64,000 nt of DNA from Pisaster brevispinus. Lineage: Eukaryota; Echinodermata; Asteroidea; Forcipulatida; Asteriidae. The notes under the pieces are model-generated. The model was not told the DNA's origin, did not search any database, and saw nothing but the letters and a program-made list of their open reading frames with translations. Positions 62,501 through 64,000 of the stretch are shown here, piece by piece. Position numbers and translations under genes: made by a program. The stretch covers positions 4,464,001-4,528,000 of the forward strand of contig JAMKCF010000020.1 in assembly GCA_023634235.1 (NCBI GenBank), in the 5' to 3' direction. The first letter of the stretch is position 1, and every line of letters begins with the position of its first letter.

Positions 62501-64000
62501 CACTTAGGGTCCCAAAAGACCACCACTGATTCCATTTGGAGGGTTGTTCTGTACTTTGTTGAGTCTTCTTGAGACATGTGCCAAGCGACCGATATAGCTC
62601 CTGTGATCAGTCAGGCCGGGGTGTGAACATGCACCTGGTATCGCTAGAGCTTTGAGTCTGATGGATAGCACAACACCTGTCATCCAAATGCTCTTACGAG
62701 AAACCGGGTCATTATAAGAACTGATATCTTTCCCCACATTTTGGATTCGCCAAAAAGCATGTAATAAGCATGCAATTTATCCCCAACCCTGGGCATGCAA
62801 CAGTTCTTTGCTCTTTGTAGTTCACTTATTATTGTTGTGGTAAAGTTTCTTTTGAAACTAACCTCTTGGCGTTTAATTACAACGTAAATTAAATGTATTA
62901 GAGGGGCGCGTCAAGTGTTTGCTAACCGATTGAAATAGAGACCCCTTGCACTGGTCGCCATCTTTGATGTCAAACAATGGAGGCGTGTATGCTTGTACCC
63001 TTCTTGGCTTGTGACGTCATACTGCAAGGGGTCGATTCAAAGTGAGCAACTTTTCACGCCGTCTAGAAATCTTGAAACCCTGTTACCTTCTCAATACTAA
63101 ATTGTTTATTCAAATTCGCACTTATAAATTACAATTCAAATTTATTACAAAGTACCAGATTGTGATTCTTTGGGTGAATGTTCAACCATCGATCAAACAT
63201 TACCCCTATCGCTACTCTAAATGTATGCAAAGTGTTTCTGAAGGTTTATTTTGTGTCTCGAGAACAGGCTAGCATGTAATGTGTCTCTGTCAACTGGTTG
63301 TTAAGTTTTGTAGAAAGCAGAACATATACTTTTATGTATGAATATGTGTTGAATTCAGGTGCACGTCAGTTAGATCTGGTGTTTTAGTCAAATTGGTGTA
63401 TAAAAGTTGACTCGAAACGAACATTATAAATATAATTCAAATGAAATCCATAAGATCTTACGTGTCATGTAGCTAGTTTGAATGTGATGACGACGGTATC
63501 ACTATAACAATTTACTATAAAATATCGTCAACAGTTATATTTTCAAAGTCGGCTATCAGTCGCAATCTTCAAAACAAAAGAGCCTATAAACCGAAGTATT
63601 TTGAACACCTTACTTATTTGTTCACGACTAGGTCCACTCGTTTTTGATCACCAATCTTGCCATCGGTGACTTCTGCATGGGTGTTTACCTCCTCATCATC
63701 GCCGCTGTCGACGCCTACTATCGCGGCTACTACATCCTATTTGACGAGCACTGGCGCTCGTCTGGTCTCTGCCGCTTTGCCGGCTTTCTCTCAACGTTCT
63801 CTAGTGAGTTGTCCGTCTTCAGCCTGACTATCATCACCTTACACCGGCTGTTCTCCATCCTCTTCCCGTTCCGTATAAAGGACATGGAGTTTAGCGGTGC
63901 GGTCCGCGTGATGGTCATCACGTGGTTGATGGTGATCTTCCTCTCCGCGTTCCCTCTCTCCGGCTTGGAGTACTTTGGTAACTTCTACGGCAGGTCCGGG
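24549..64000 (+). CDS. GRL101-like / relaxin-receptor-like LGR (LDLa + LRR + 7TM receptor), 22 exons, 3' incomplete
   Basis: Joining 22 exons gives 915 codons without a stop. Domains: signal peptide about 1-20; LDLa 1-12 about 33-516; LRR N-cap about 517-555; LRRs about 556-726; cysteine-rich hinge about 727-757 ('FCC', then '[10 protein letters not shown]'); TM1 about 763-785 (GN, N777); TM2 about 796-820 (NLAIGD, D805); TM3 from C839 to R864; TM4 about 883-901 (W890). The protein ends in extracellular loop 2, and TM5 to TM7 lie beyond the window. Many LDLa modules fused to LRRs and a rhodopsin-like core is the layout of Lymnaea GRL101 and the type C LGR/RXFP group; vertebrate RXFPs have one LDLa. 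Inferred role: a plasma-membrane receptor for a secreted ligand, possibly a relaxin-like peptide, signalling through G proteins. The ligand is unknown. Introns are phase 1 in the LDLa block, phase 2 in the LRR block and phase 0 after TM1. Confidence 0.93.
24657..24894. repeat. inverted pair of tRNA-Asn-like SINE segments forming a 114-bp-arm hairpin
   Basis: The left arm (24657-24770) and right arm (24781-24894) are near-perfect reverse complements separated by the 10-base spacer 'gaggatgcca'. The right arm carries a tRNA-like fold: acceptor strands GGCTGGA/TCCAGTC (7 pairs with one GT), D-stem GCTC/GAGC, GTT in the anticodon position, B-box 'ggttcaagtcc'. Position 33 is C, not U. After the right arm comes the family tail 'ccagtcagtttcccttgtgg' with 'tttattac'. 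The hairpin starts 68 bases after the exon 1 donor. Confidence 0.85.
24994..25160. repeat. R3 element copy
   Basis: 'gggtcaaaattgactcggat' and 'tcgggtctcgggaggacctg' at the left; 'ttccgggtcacactgatcg' at the right. Confidence 0.6.
25325..25503. repeat. R2 variant, right end truncated
   Basis: It begins 'gggcccaatttcttggctct' and has the same 'cggcgcttacggaagcaggg' interior type as 12837-13047. No inverted 'gggccc' end is found on the right. Confidence 0.6.
25626..26095. repeat. direct-repeat-bounded segment with hammerhead-like motif
   Basis: About 100-bp imperfect direct repeats lie at 25626-25728 and 25989-26093. Both contain 'ccaaacataagaaaagaa' early and 'gccaaaatgta' late. Between them lie AT repeats and, at 25771-25811, a motif described separately. 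Terminal direct repeats of this kind occur in Penelope-like elements and other retroelement derivatives (inference). No reverse transcriptase is present. Confidence 0.45.
25771..25811 (-). ncRNA. candidate hammerhead-ribozyme-like motif
   Basis: On the minus strand the order is TGCCT, CTGACGA, a stem-loop (GGTCC / GGATC), GAAA, GCTT, AGGCA. CUGANGA and GAAA are the two conserved hammerhead core strings. TGCCT/AGGCA would form stem I. Stem III would be only A-U/G-C with no loop, so cleavage would need a dimer, and an extra A after CUGACGA departs from the usual stem II start. It could be a degenerate relic or coincidence. Confidence 0.35.
27330..27592 (+). pseudogene. 5'-truncated LINE fragment (reverse-transcriptase ORF end and 3' tail)
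   Basis: A short frame reads [21 protein letters not shown] and stops at the tga at 27444-27446. Similar 'F K x x L K T x L F' ends are common at the C-terminus of LINE reverse-transcriptase proteins. About 140 bases of 3' sequence with 'gtaaagcgctgtgtgg' and a (tgt)/(tta)n tail follow. No protein domain upstream remains, so this is a dead 5' truncation. Confidence 0.6.
27783..27900. repeat. dispersed repeat (family R13)
   Basis: 'aagaacagcta', 'gcctccttttgcct', 'agtgagggcgct' and 'gtgacgtcatatgcaaggg' recur in the same order at about 37945-38092. A related end ('tgacgtcatactgcaagggg') lies at about 63012-63035. Inside the third copy, 'agaccccttgca' at 62938 is an inverted match, suggesting TIRs. 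Confidence 0.6.
29545..29782. repeat. AT-rich (taa)n / (ata)n microsatellite
   Basis: Almost pure A/T with 'ataataataataataataat' stretches. It lies on the 3' side of the minus-strand LINE fragment at 30019-30204 and may be its expanded tail (inference). The minus frame at 29487-29729 is low complexity only. Confidence 0.8.
30019..30204 (-). pseudogene. LINE reverse-transcriptase C-terminal fragment
   Basis: The minus frame contains [19 protein letters not shown] followed by a charged region. The 'GPrLWNxixdsI' motif is typical of the C-terminal part of many LINE (jockey/L2/CR1-type) reverse-transcriptase ORFs. Only about 60 residues are present, with no catalytic core, so this is a dead fragment. 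Confidence 0.65.
30950..31165. repeat. palindromic TIR element
   Basis: The left end 'tttttgaccgcatgagggcg' and right end 'cgccctcacgtggtcaaaaa' are inverted repeats with two mismatches. It is AT-rich inside and non-coding. Its probable class is a MITE. Confidence 0.6.
31395..31475. repeat. half of a palindromic repeat also at 49560-49845
   Basis: 'tctcagaatgatgtcaccag' then 'atgttttggatgttgacaaa' matches the right end at 49795-49840 ('cttagaatgatgtcattgga'). It also matches the inverted left end at 49565-49610. Confidence 0.6.
32842..32972. repeat. palindromic repeat (family R10)
   Basis: The left end 'tttcacaaagcactaagatt' pairs with the right end 'aatcttagctctttgtgaat'. A second copy lies at 57795-57935 with the same ends and the same 'cacactttgcttag' centre. 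It resembles the R2 palindromes in style but not in sequence. Confidence 0.65.
34170..34330 (-). repeat. SINE-body repeat (family R12), reverse orientation
   Basis: Its reverse complement has 'aactgggttcttttacgtgc' and 'attacacaaca', matching 43250-43490 and 59225-59390. Confidence 0.55.
37624..37791 (+). CDS. exon 2: end of signal peptide, LDLa 1
   Basis: Acceptor 'acttaacag', donor TGTG|GTGAGA. It completes the signal peptide (C-CALQTDG) and a short linker, then encodes a six-cysteine LDLa module from CENEDD to TVQLC, with D-C and ADE in the calcium-site region. Enters and leaves in phase 1 (168 nt). Confidence 0.9.
37945..38092. repeat. R13 repeat copy in intron 2
   Basis: Matches 27783-27900, with an extra tandem copy of the 'gcctgagtgagggcgctttt' block (38018-38057). 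Confidence 0.65.
38619..38850 (+). repeat. tRNA-Asn-like SINE (family R4) with tail
   Basis: A leader 'gacacgcccgaacattgaca' is followed by a diverged A-box and B-box ('gttcaagtcccgctctagtc'). A second partial B-box duplication lies at 38754-38771. The family tail 'agtcagtttccccttgtggt' plus 'ttattacttgaa' comes last. Confidence 0.7.
39180..39290 (+). CDS. exon 3: LDLa 2 (eight cysteines)
   Basis: Acceptor 'gattccag', donor TGCG|GTATAA. The module starts CPNSEDFRC and ends CSDEDKC. It has two cysteines more than a normal LDLa, in the run [11 protein letters not shown]. The same feature appears in LDLa 6. Phase 1 to phase 1, 111 nt. Confidence 0.9.
39313..39553. repeat. TTAA-flanked TIR element (piggyBac-like MITE)
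   Basis: The 17-bp perfect terminal inverted repeats are 'aggggctgtgtcgtcat' and its reverse complement at the right. Both ends abut TTAA (39309-39312 and 39554-39557), the target site of piggyBac-type transposases. A second, more diverged copy is at 53002-53220. It has no coding capacity. Confidence 0.8.
39589..39735. repeat. palindromic MITE (family R7)
   Basis: The left end 'aatagactgtgcaagtctcg' and right end 'cgagacttgcacggtctatt' are inverted repeats extending about 35 bp to 'ttcgaacat'. The centre 'gggaccacagtggtccc' is itself palindromic. It lies 35 bp after the TTAA element. Confidence 0.8.
40649..40765 (+). CDS. exon 4: LDLa 3
   Basis: Acceptor 'ccttttatcag'. It encodes CVEGFTKC...[10 protein letters not shown], a canonical six-cysteine module with an intact calcium-binding acidic cluster. 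The donor TGCG|GTTCGT is weak, but the alternative GTGAAT four bases on would shift the frame into a stop in exon 5. Phase 1 to 1, 117 nt. Confidence 0.88.
40878..40999. repeat. palindromic MITE (family R7)
   Basis: 'agaccgtgcaagtctcgcgc' pairs with the inverted 'ggcgcgagagttgcacagtc' at the right. It sits about 110 bp after exon 4. Confidence 0.7.
41818..41940 (+). CDS. exon 5: LDLa 4
   Basis: The acceptor 'aatatgcag' is fixed by frame, since the nearby 'acag' four bases later gives a stop. It encodes CWVSEFTC...[16 protein letters not shown], a textbook LDLa with a complete calcium cage. Donor GAAG|GTCAGT. Phase 1 to 1, 123 nt. Confidence 0.92.
42994..43206 (+). CDS. exon 6: LDLa 5 (four cysteines) and LDLa 6 (eight cysteines)
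   Basis: The only exon carrying two modules (213 nt, phase 1 to 1). LDLa 5 ([17 protein letters not shown], then [11 protein letters not shown]) keeps cysteines II, IV, V and VI but lacks I and III. LDLa 6 starts CDILTQFQC and contains [10 protein letters not shown], with two additional cysteines. Acceptor 'cccacacag', donor TGCG|GTAAGC. Confidence 0.9.
43240..43495 (+). repeat. SINE-body repeat (family R12)
   Basis: 'tagcgctttctacgggcgtc' with 'tcaaagcgctttt' is followed by 'ctgccagaaacaccgggcaa' and 'gtgcattacacaacac'. The later part recurs at 59225-59390 and, inverted, at 34170-34330. Confidence 0.6.
44916..45041 (+). CDS. exon 7: LDLa 7
   Basis: Acceptor 'ttttgttgtgcag', donor TGCC|GTAAGT. 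It encodes CNLEDHVFC...[16 protein letters not shown], six cysteines with a KKPP insert between II and III. The open frame continuing upstream to 44513 is intronic read-through. Phase 1 to 1, 126 nt. Confidence 0.9.
45333..45735. repeat. R3 element interrupted by an R2 element
   Basis: R3 sequence ('actggatgggtcagaattga' ... 'tgttgacccggaaagta') breaks off and resumes after 45659 ('gggtcaggccccaccggggt'). Between them sits a complete R2 palindrome (45476-45658), from 'gggcccaatttcatagagct' to 'agctctatgaaattggga'. This is a nested insertion, so R2 moved after R3 here. Confidence 0.7.
46318..46449 (+). CDS. exon 8: LDLa 8 (degenerate acidic cluster)
   Basis: Acceptor 'aacacacag', donor TGCA|GTAAGT. 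It encodes [12 protein letters not shown]...[18 protein letters not shown]. Six cysteines are kept, but the D-C and D-x-S-D-E pattern of the calcium site is replaced (N-C, ASTFEEE). The region 46180-46231 just upstream is an R2 end. Phase 1 to 1, 132 nt. Confidence 0.85.
47817..48012. repeat. (TTTG)n microsatellites
   Basis: Two runs of 'tttgtttgtttgtttgtttg' (47817-47875 and 47963-48012) separated by G-rich sequence. They generate long spurious frames on both strands (47751-48038 + and 47699-48031 -). Confidence 0.95.
48304..48426 (+). CDS. exon 9: LDLa 9
   Basis: Acceptor 'ttaataaaag'; a second in-frame acceptor 'ccaccag' lies a few codons on. It encodes CQPEEFRC...[16 protein letters not shown], canonical with a full calcium cage. 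Donor TGTG|GTGAGG. Phase 1 to 1, 123 nt. Confidence 0.9.
48786..49122 (-). repeat. tRNA-Leu-like SINE (family R5), reverse orientation
   Basis: The (aat)n side is at the left (48788), then 'agtgcattttacagtta', 'tacccatttatacccctggg', 'cttgctcaaggacacaagtg', the inverted B-box 'gggattcgagccc' and the A-box remnant 'ctcgaccgtgacac'. It ends 100 bp before exon 10. Confidence 0.75.
49223..49357 (+). CDS. exon 10: LDLa 10
   Basis: Acceptor 'aattcctcacag', donor TGCA|GTAAGT. It encodes CPEDKRKC...[22 protein letters not shown]. Cysteine V is followed by a longer loop (YYYKGKP) before the LSDET acidic cluster. Phase 1 to 1, 135 nt. Confidence 0.9.
49560..49845. repeat. palindromic repeat, both arms present
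   Basis: The left arm 'atttgtcaacattcaaaaca' with 'tccgatgacatcattctgag' is the inverted counterpart of the right arm 'cttagaatgatgtcattgga' with 'tgttttggatgttgacaaat'. A single arm occurs at 31395-31475. Confidence 0.65.
50058..50395. repeat. dispersed repeat with 'ggccagtgattt' (family R11)
   Basis: 'gggctcgaagtgtacactac' and 'aaaggccagtgatttaagca' at the left, and 'ttctggtccagtaaatattt' with 'tgaggtacaggccttgcag' at the right, recur in order at 54560-55050. It ends about 150 bp before exon 11. Confidence 0.6.
50550..50681 (+). CDS. exon 11: LDLa 11
   Basis: Acceptor 'ccctattttttag' (phase decides against 'ctcacag' six bases later). It encodes [12 protein letters not shown]...[22 protein letters not shown] and ends LKNC. 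Six cysteines, but the IV-V spacing is long and the usual DGSDE is replaced by VDNSHL. Donor TGCC|GTAAGC. Phase 1 to 1, 132 nt. Confidence 0.88.
50822..51020. repeat. MITE fragment (family R9)
   Basis: 'gaaagctccagggagaaac', 'catccttttcatctgacaag', 'ttccttttccaaacagtgga' and 'actgctcatccattaagttt' recur at 58030-58320, where both ends are present, and inverted at 53485-53710. Confidence 0.65.
51198..51323 (+). CDS. exon 12: LDLa 12
   Basis: Acceptor 'gacaatgcag', donor GCTGT|GAGT read as TGCT|GTGAGT. It encodes CLNGTFKC...[19 protein letters not shown], the last LDLa. Six cysteines, with D-C and WSDE retained. Phase 1 to 1, 126 nt. Confidence 0.9.
51713..52272. repeat. three successive R2 palindromic elements
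   Basis: Copies at about 51713-51906, 51938-52120 and 52122-52272, each bounded by 'ccaatttcatagagctgctt'-type ends and their inverse. The third lacks part of its left arm. They fill much of the intron before exon 13. Confidence 0.7.
52501..52621 (+). CDS. exon 13: LRR N-terminal cap
   Basis: Acceptor 'catggcaacag'. It encodes [18 protein letters not shown], then [16 protein letters not shown] and VRGKTH: the Cx4CxCx6C cysteine cap that precedes LRRs. The donor is CACTT|GTGAGT at 52622 (phase 2), the only donor that lets the frame enter exon 14. This exon switches the gene from phase 1 to phase 2 introns. 121 nt. Confidence 0.88.
52657..52800. repeat. ccatgg palindrome array
   Basis: Ten 'ccatgg' palindromes in about 140 bp, embedded in imperfect repeats of 'ggtacattgttccatgg' and 'ggtacaaccatggta'. 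It separates the exon 13 3' end from its partial copy. Confidence 0.9.
52801..52873 (+). pseudogene. partial duplicate of exon 13 with donor site
   Basis: It matches 52571-52643 with about eight differences in 73 positions. It covers the last 17 codons ([12 protein letters not shown] for V-R, then GKTH), the CT|GTGAGT donor and about 20 intron bases. The reading frame is still open and the donor intact. No acceptor or LRR cap cysteines precede it, so it is not a full exon. Confidence 0.85.
53002..53220. repeat. TTAA-type TIR element, second copy
   Basis: It starts 'aggggctgtgtcgtctagat' and ends 'agatgacacagcccct', followed by TTAA (53221-53224). The left flank is TTCA, a one-base change from TTAA. 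The interior differs from 39313-39553 over much of its length. Confidence 0.7.
53305..53382 (+). CDS. exon 14: first LRR
   Basis: Acceptor 'ccaacttgcag', donor ATCT|GTAAGT. It encodes [20 protein letters not shown] and RGIIYL, a divergent first LRR with an N-E-T glycosylation sequon. Phase 2 to 2, 78 nt (one LRR plus two codons). Confidence 0.88.
53485..53710. repeat. R9 MITE, reverse orientation
   Basis: 'agatgagcagttaatctgcc', 'ccactgtttggaaaaggaat' and the end 'gagctttcccgtaatg' are the reverse complement of the copy at 58030-58320. Confidence 0.65.
53708..53960 (+). repeat. tRNA-Leu-like SINE (family R5), forward
   Basis: The A-box region 'cgtggctgagcggttcagtg', 'ttggactcaagttct', a mutated B-box ('ggctggaatccc'), then the body 'aattgcttctcttcacctag', 'gggtaaatgggtacctgtga'. 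The 3' end is missing. It abuts the R9 element. Confidence 0.7.
53985..54105. repeat. R6 element copy
   Basis: 'ttagtgttattatagtgtta' at the left and 'cttaacaccccagtttttgc' at the right, as in the other R6 copies. Confidence 0.55.
54174..54245 (+). CDS. exon 15: LRR
   Basis: Acceptor 'ttattctgcag', donor CATT|GTAAGT. It encodes [18 protein letters not shown] then PNLHSL. Exactly 72 nt, phase 2 to 2, one 24-residue LRR of the LxLxxNxI type. Confidence 0.93.
54558..55050. repeat. R11 repeat copy
   Basis: It has 'gggctcgaactttacactgg' and two 'gaggccagtgattt' blocks (54588 and 54649), an internal duplication relative to 50058-50395. It ends with 'gtccagtacatattttgatc'. Poly-C follows at 55018-55029. 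Confidence 0.6.
55146..55217 (+). CDS. exon 16: LRR
   Basis: Acceptor 'atccatttcag', donor GCT|GTAAGT. It encodes [18 protein letters not shown] then FKIKVL. 72 nt, phase 2 to 2, with an N-I-T sequon. Confidence 0.93.
55274..55335. repeat. 27-bp-arm hairpin made of R4 tRNA-like sequence
   Basis: Left arm 55274-55300 and right arm 55309-55335 are perfect reverse complements with an 8-base spacer. The right arm continues into a B-box ('ggttcagatcc') and the R4 tail 'cccagtcagttacccttgtg' (55396). It starts about 55 bases after exon 16. Confidence 0.85.
55983..56054 (+). CDS. exon 17: LRR
   Basis: Acceptor 'ttcgatttgtag', donor TTTT|GTAAGT. It encodes [18 protein letters not shown] then RDLTIL. 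72 nt, phase 2 to 2. Confidence 0.93.
57171..57242 (+). CDS. exon 18: LRR
   Basis: Acceptor 'aatcttttag', donor CTCT|GTAAGT. It encodes [18 protein letters not shown] then GNLASL. 72 nt, phase 2 to 2. Confidence 0.93.
57795..57935. repeat. R10 palindromic repeat copy
   Basis: The ends 'tctcacaaagcactaagatt' and 'aatcttagctctttgtgaaa' match 32842-32972. Confidence 0.6.
58030..58320. repeat. R9 MITE, both ends present
   Basis: The left end 'acgagaaagctccattaaat' and right end 'tttaatggagctttcccgta' form terminal inverted repeats. The interior has 'ttccttttccaaacagtgga' and 'aactgctcatccattaagtt'. Confidence 0.75.
58393..58560. repeat. R3 element copy
   Basis: 'actcttaaattgacctggat' and 'tccgggctccggggtgcttg' at the left; 'ttgacccattttggggtcat' at the right. 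It lies shortly before exon 19. Confidence 0.6.
58628..58699 (+). CDS. exon 19: LRR
   Basis: Acceptor 'ccccccaacag', donor TTTT|GTAAGT. It encodes [18 protein letters not shown] then NKLVVL. 72 nt, phase 2 to 2, with N-L-S and N-I-T sequons. Confidence 0.93.
58822..59028. repeat. inverted-repeat element
   Basis: 'agacaggcgaacttaactta' and 'gaaaagatcaacgtctgaaa' at the left face 'tttcagacgtcaaacttttc' and 'cgcctgtct' at the right. Both sides also carry 'ggttcggctc' in the same orientation, so the symmetry is partial. It is MITE-like. Confidence 0.5.
59225..59390 (+). repeat. R12 SINE-body repeat
   Basis: 'gaaacccatttatgtagccc', 'cagccactgccagaaacacc' and 'acatgcattacacaaaac' match 43240-43495. 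Confidence 0.6.
59552..59623 (+). CDS. exon 20: last LRR
   Basis: Acceptor 'ttctttttcag', donor AGTT|GTGAGT. It encodes [18 protein letters not shown] then PNLQEL. 72 nt, phase 2 to 2. The next exon continues directly into the cysteine hinge. Confidence 0.93.
59826..59859 (+). pseudogene. 34-base exact copy of exon 21 sequence in the preceding intron
   Basis: It is identical to 60206-60239 (start 'agactgctaccccaaaccag', ending 'ttttcttct'), the [16 protein letters not shown] part of the hinge. The copy is bounded by a 12-base direct repeat 'tctgaaaatgca' (59815-59826 and 59857-59868), like a target-site duplication. It has no splice sites of its own. Confidence 0.9.
60161..60359 (+). CDS. 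exon 21: cysteine-rich hinge and TM1
   Basis: The acceptor 'tctcaacaag' is chosen because it alone keeps phase 2 into [19 protein letters not shown]; the nearby 'acacacag' shifts the frame. The hinge [10 protein letters not shown] is followed by TM1 (about [19 protein letters not shown]) with the conserved GN. Donor CAGG|GTAAGT, phase 0, 199 nt. Confidence 0.92.
60402..60540. repeat. R1 left half-element in the TM1-TM2 intron
   Basis: 'gtgtaccttcggtaatcact', 'aacttacttggtaaagagca' and 'aaccccctttgaagtttcag' match the left half of 3317-3655. It begins about 40 bases after the exon 21 donor. Confidence 0.65.
61455..61656. repeat. 75-bp direct repeat pair
   Basis: 61455-61531 and 61579-61656 share 'aagcgtccaataactatcca', 'ttggacgggcgc' and 'ttcaatatttaatttagg' with about six differences. 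A downstream pair of 'acaaaagag'/'ggtcccc' blocks (61700-61725 and 61800-61830) is also repeated. Confidence 0.85.
63632..64000 (+). CDS. exon 22: TM2 to TM4 (runs off the window)
   Basis: Acceptor 'gttcacgactag', phase 0, then 123 codons to the edge. TM2 has NLAIGDF (D805); ECL1 has HW; C839 opens TM3 and would bond ECL2. The TM3 end is [11 protein letters not shown] in place of D/E-R-Y; TM4 carries W890. The frame ends in ECL2 at NFYGRSG. GC content and CpG are higher than in the surrounding introns. Confidence 0.95.

Larger units (their letters stand above)
60360..63631 (+). other. intron 21 (3.3 kb)
   Basis: It separates TM1 from TM2. It contains an R1 half-element, a cluster of CAAGTCA words (60696-60808), a 75-bp direct duplication (61455-61531 and 61579-61656), a (tg)n run (61848-61867) and an R13-related end. 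The frame 61564-61914 is a by-product of the duplication. No exon recognised. Confidence 0.6.

Overview
The window is animal nuclear DNA, not bacterial: coding information is broken into short exons with GT..AG introns, most of the sequence is AT-rich and repeat-filled, and tRNA-derived SINE-like and palindromic MITE-like repeats recur throughout. The gene content (an invertebrate GRL101-like receptor) and the style of repeats suggest a marine invertebrate. An echinoderm is my best guess, but it rests on recall of similar repeats and is not proven by the sequence.

One gene can be supported. It lies on the + strand from about 24.5 kb (possibly 21.0 kb) and runs off the right edge. I reassembled 22 exons in one open frame of 915 codons. 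They encode a signal peptide, twelve LDL-receptor class A (LDLa) modules, an LRR N-terminal cap, about seven leucine-rich repeats, a cysteine-rich hinge, TM1 to TM4 of a rhodopsin-like receptor and the start of the second extracellular loop. TM5 to TM7 and the tail lie beyond base 64000. This is the layout of the molluscan GRL101 receptor and of the type C LGR/relaxin-receptor (RXFP) group. Exon phases are strictly modular: phase 1 throughout the LDLa block, phase 2 throughout the LRR block (mostly exons of exactly 72 nt), and phase 0 between TM1 and TM2.

Region by region: 1-21000 has no gene I can support and is filled with dispersed repeats, microsatellites and two tandem arrays, one of which carries a POU octamer in each 30-bp unit. 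21000-24600 holds two candidate first exons, both ending in phase 1. 24589-37623 is a 13-kb first intron with a 114-bp-arm tRNA-like hairpin, a possible hammerhead-like motif, LINE fragments and MITEs. 37624-51323 holds eleven exons with twelve LDLa modules. 52501-59623 holds the LRR cap and LRR exons. 60161-60359 is the hinge and TM1, and 63632-64000 is TM2 to TM4.

The less expected observations are two short duplications of the gene's own exon sequence inside its introns (59826-59859 and 52801-52873), cysteine rearrangements in particular LDLa modules that look paired, a candidate alternative signal-peptide exon, and several perfect or near-perfect hairpins built from tRNA-like repeats. All exon joins are inferred from frame, splice-site sequence and domain continuity. 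No transcript evidence was available.
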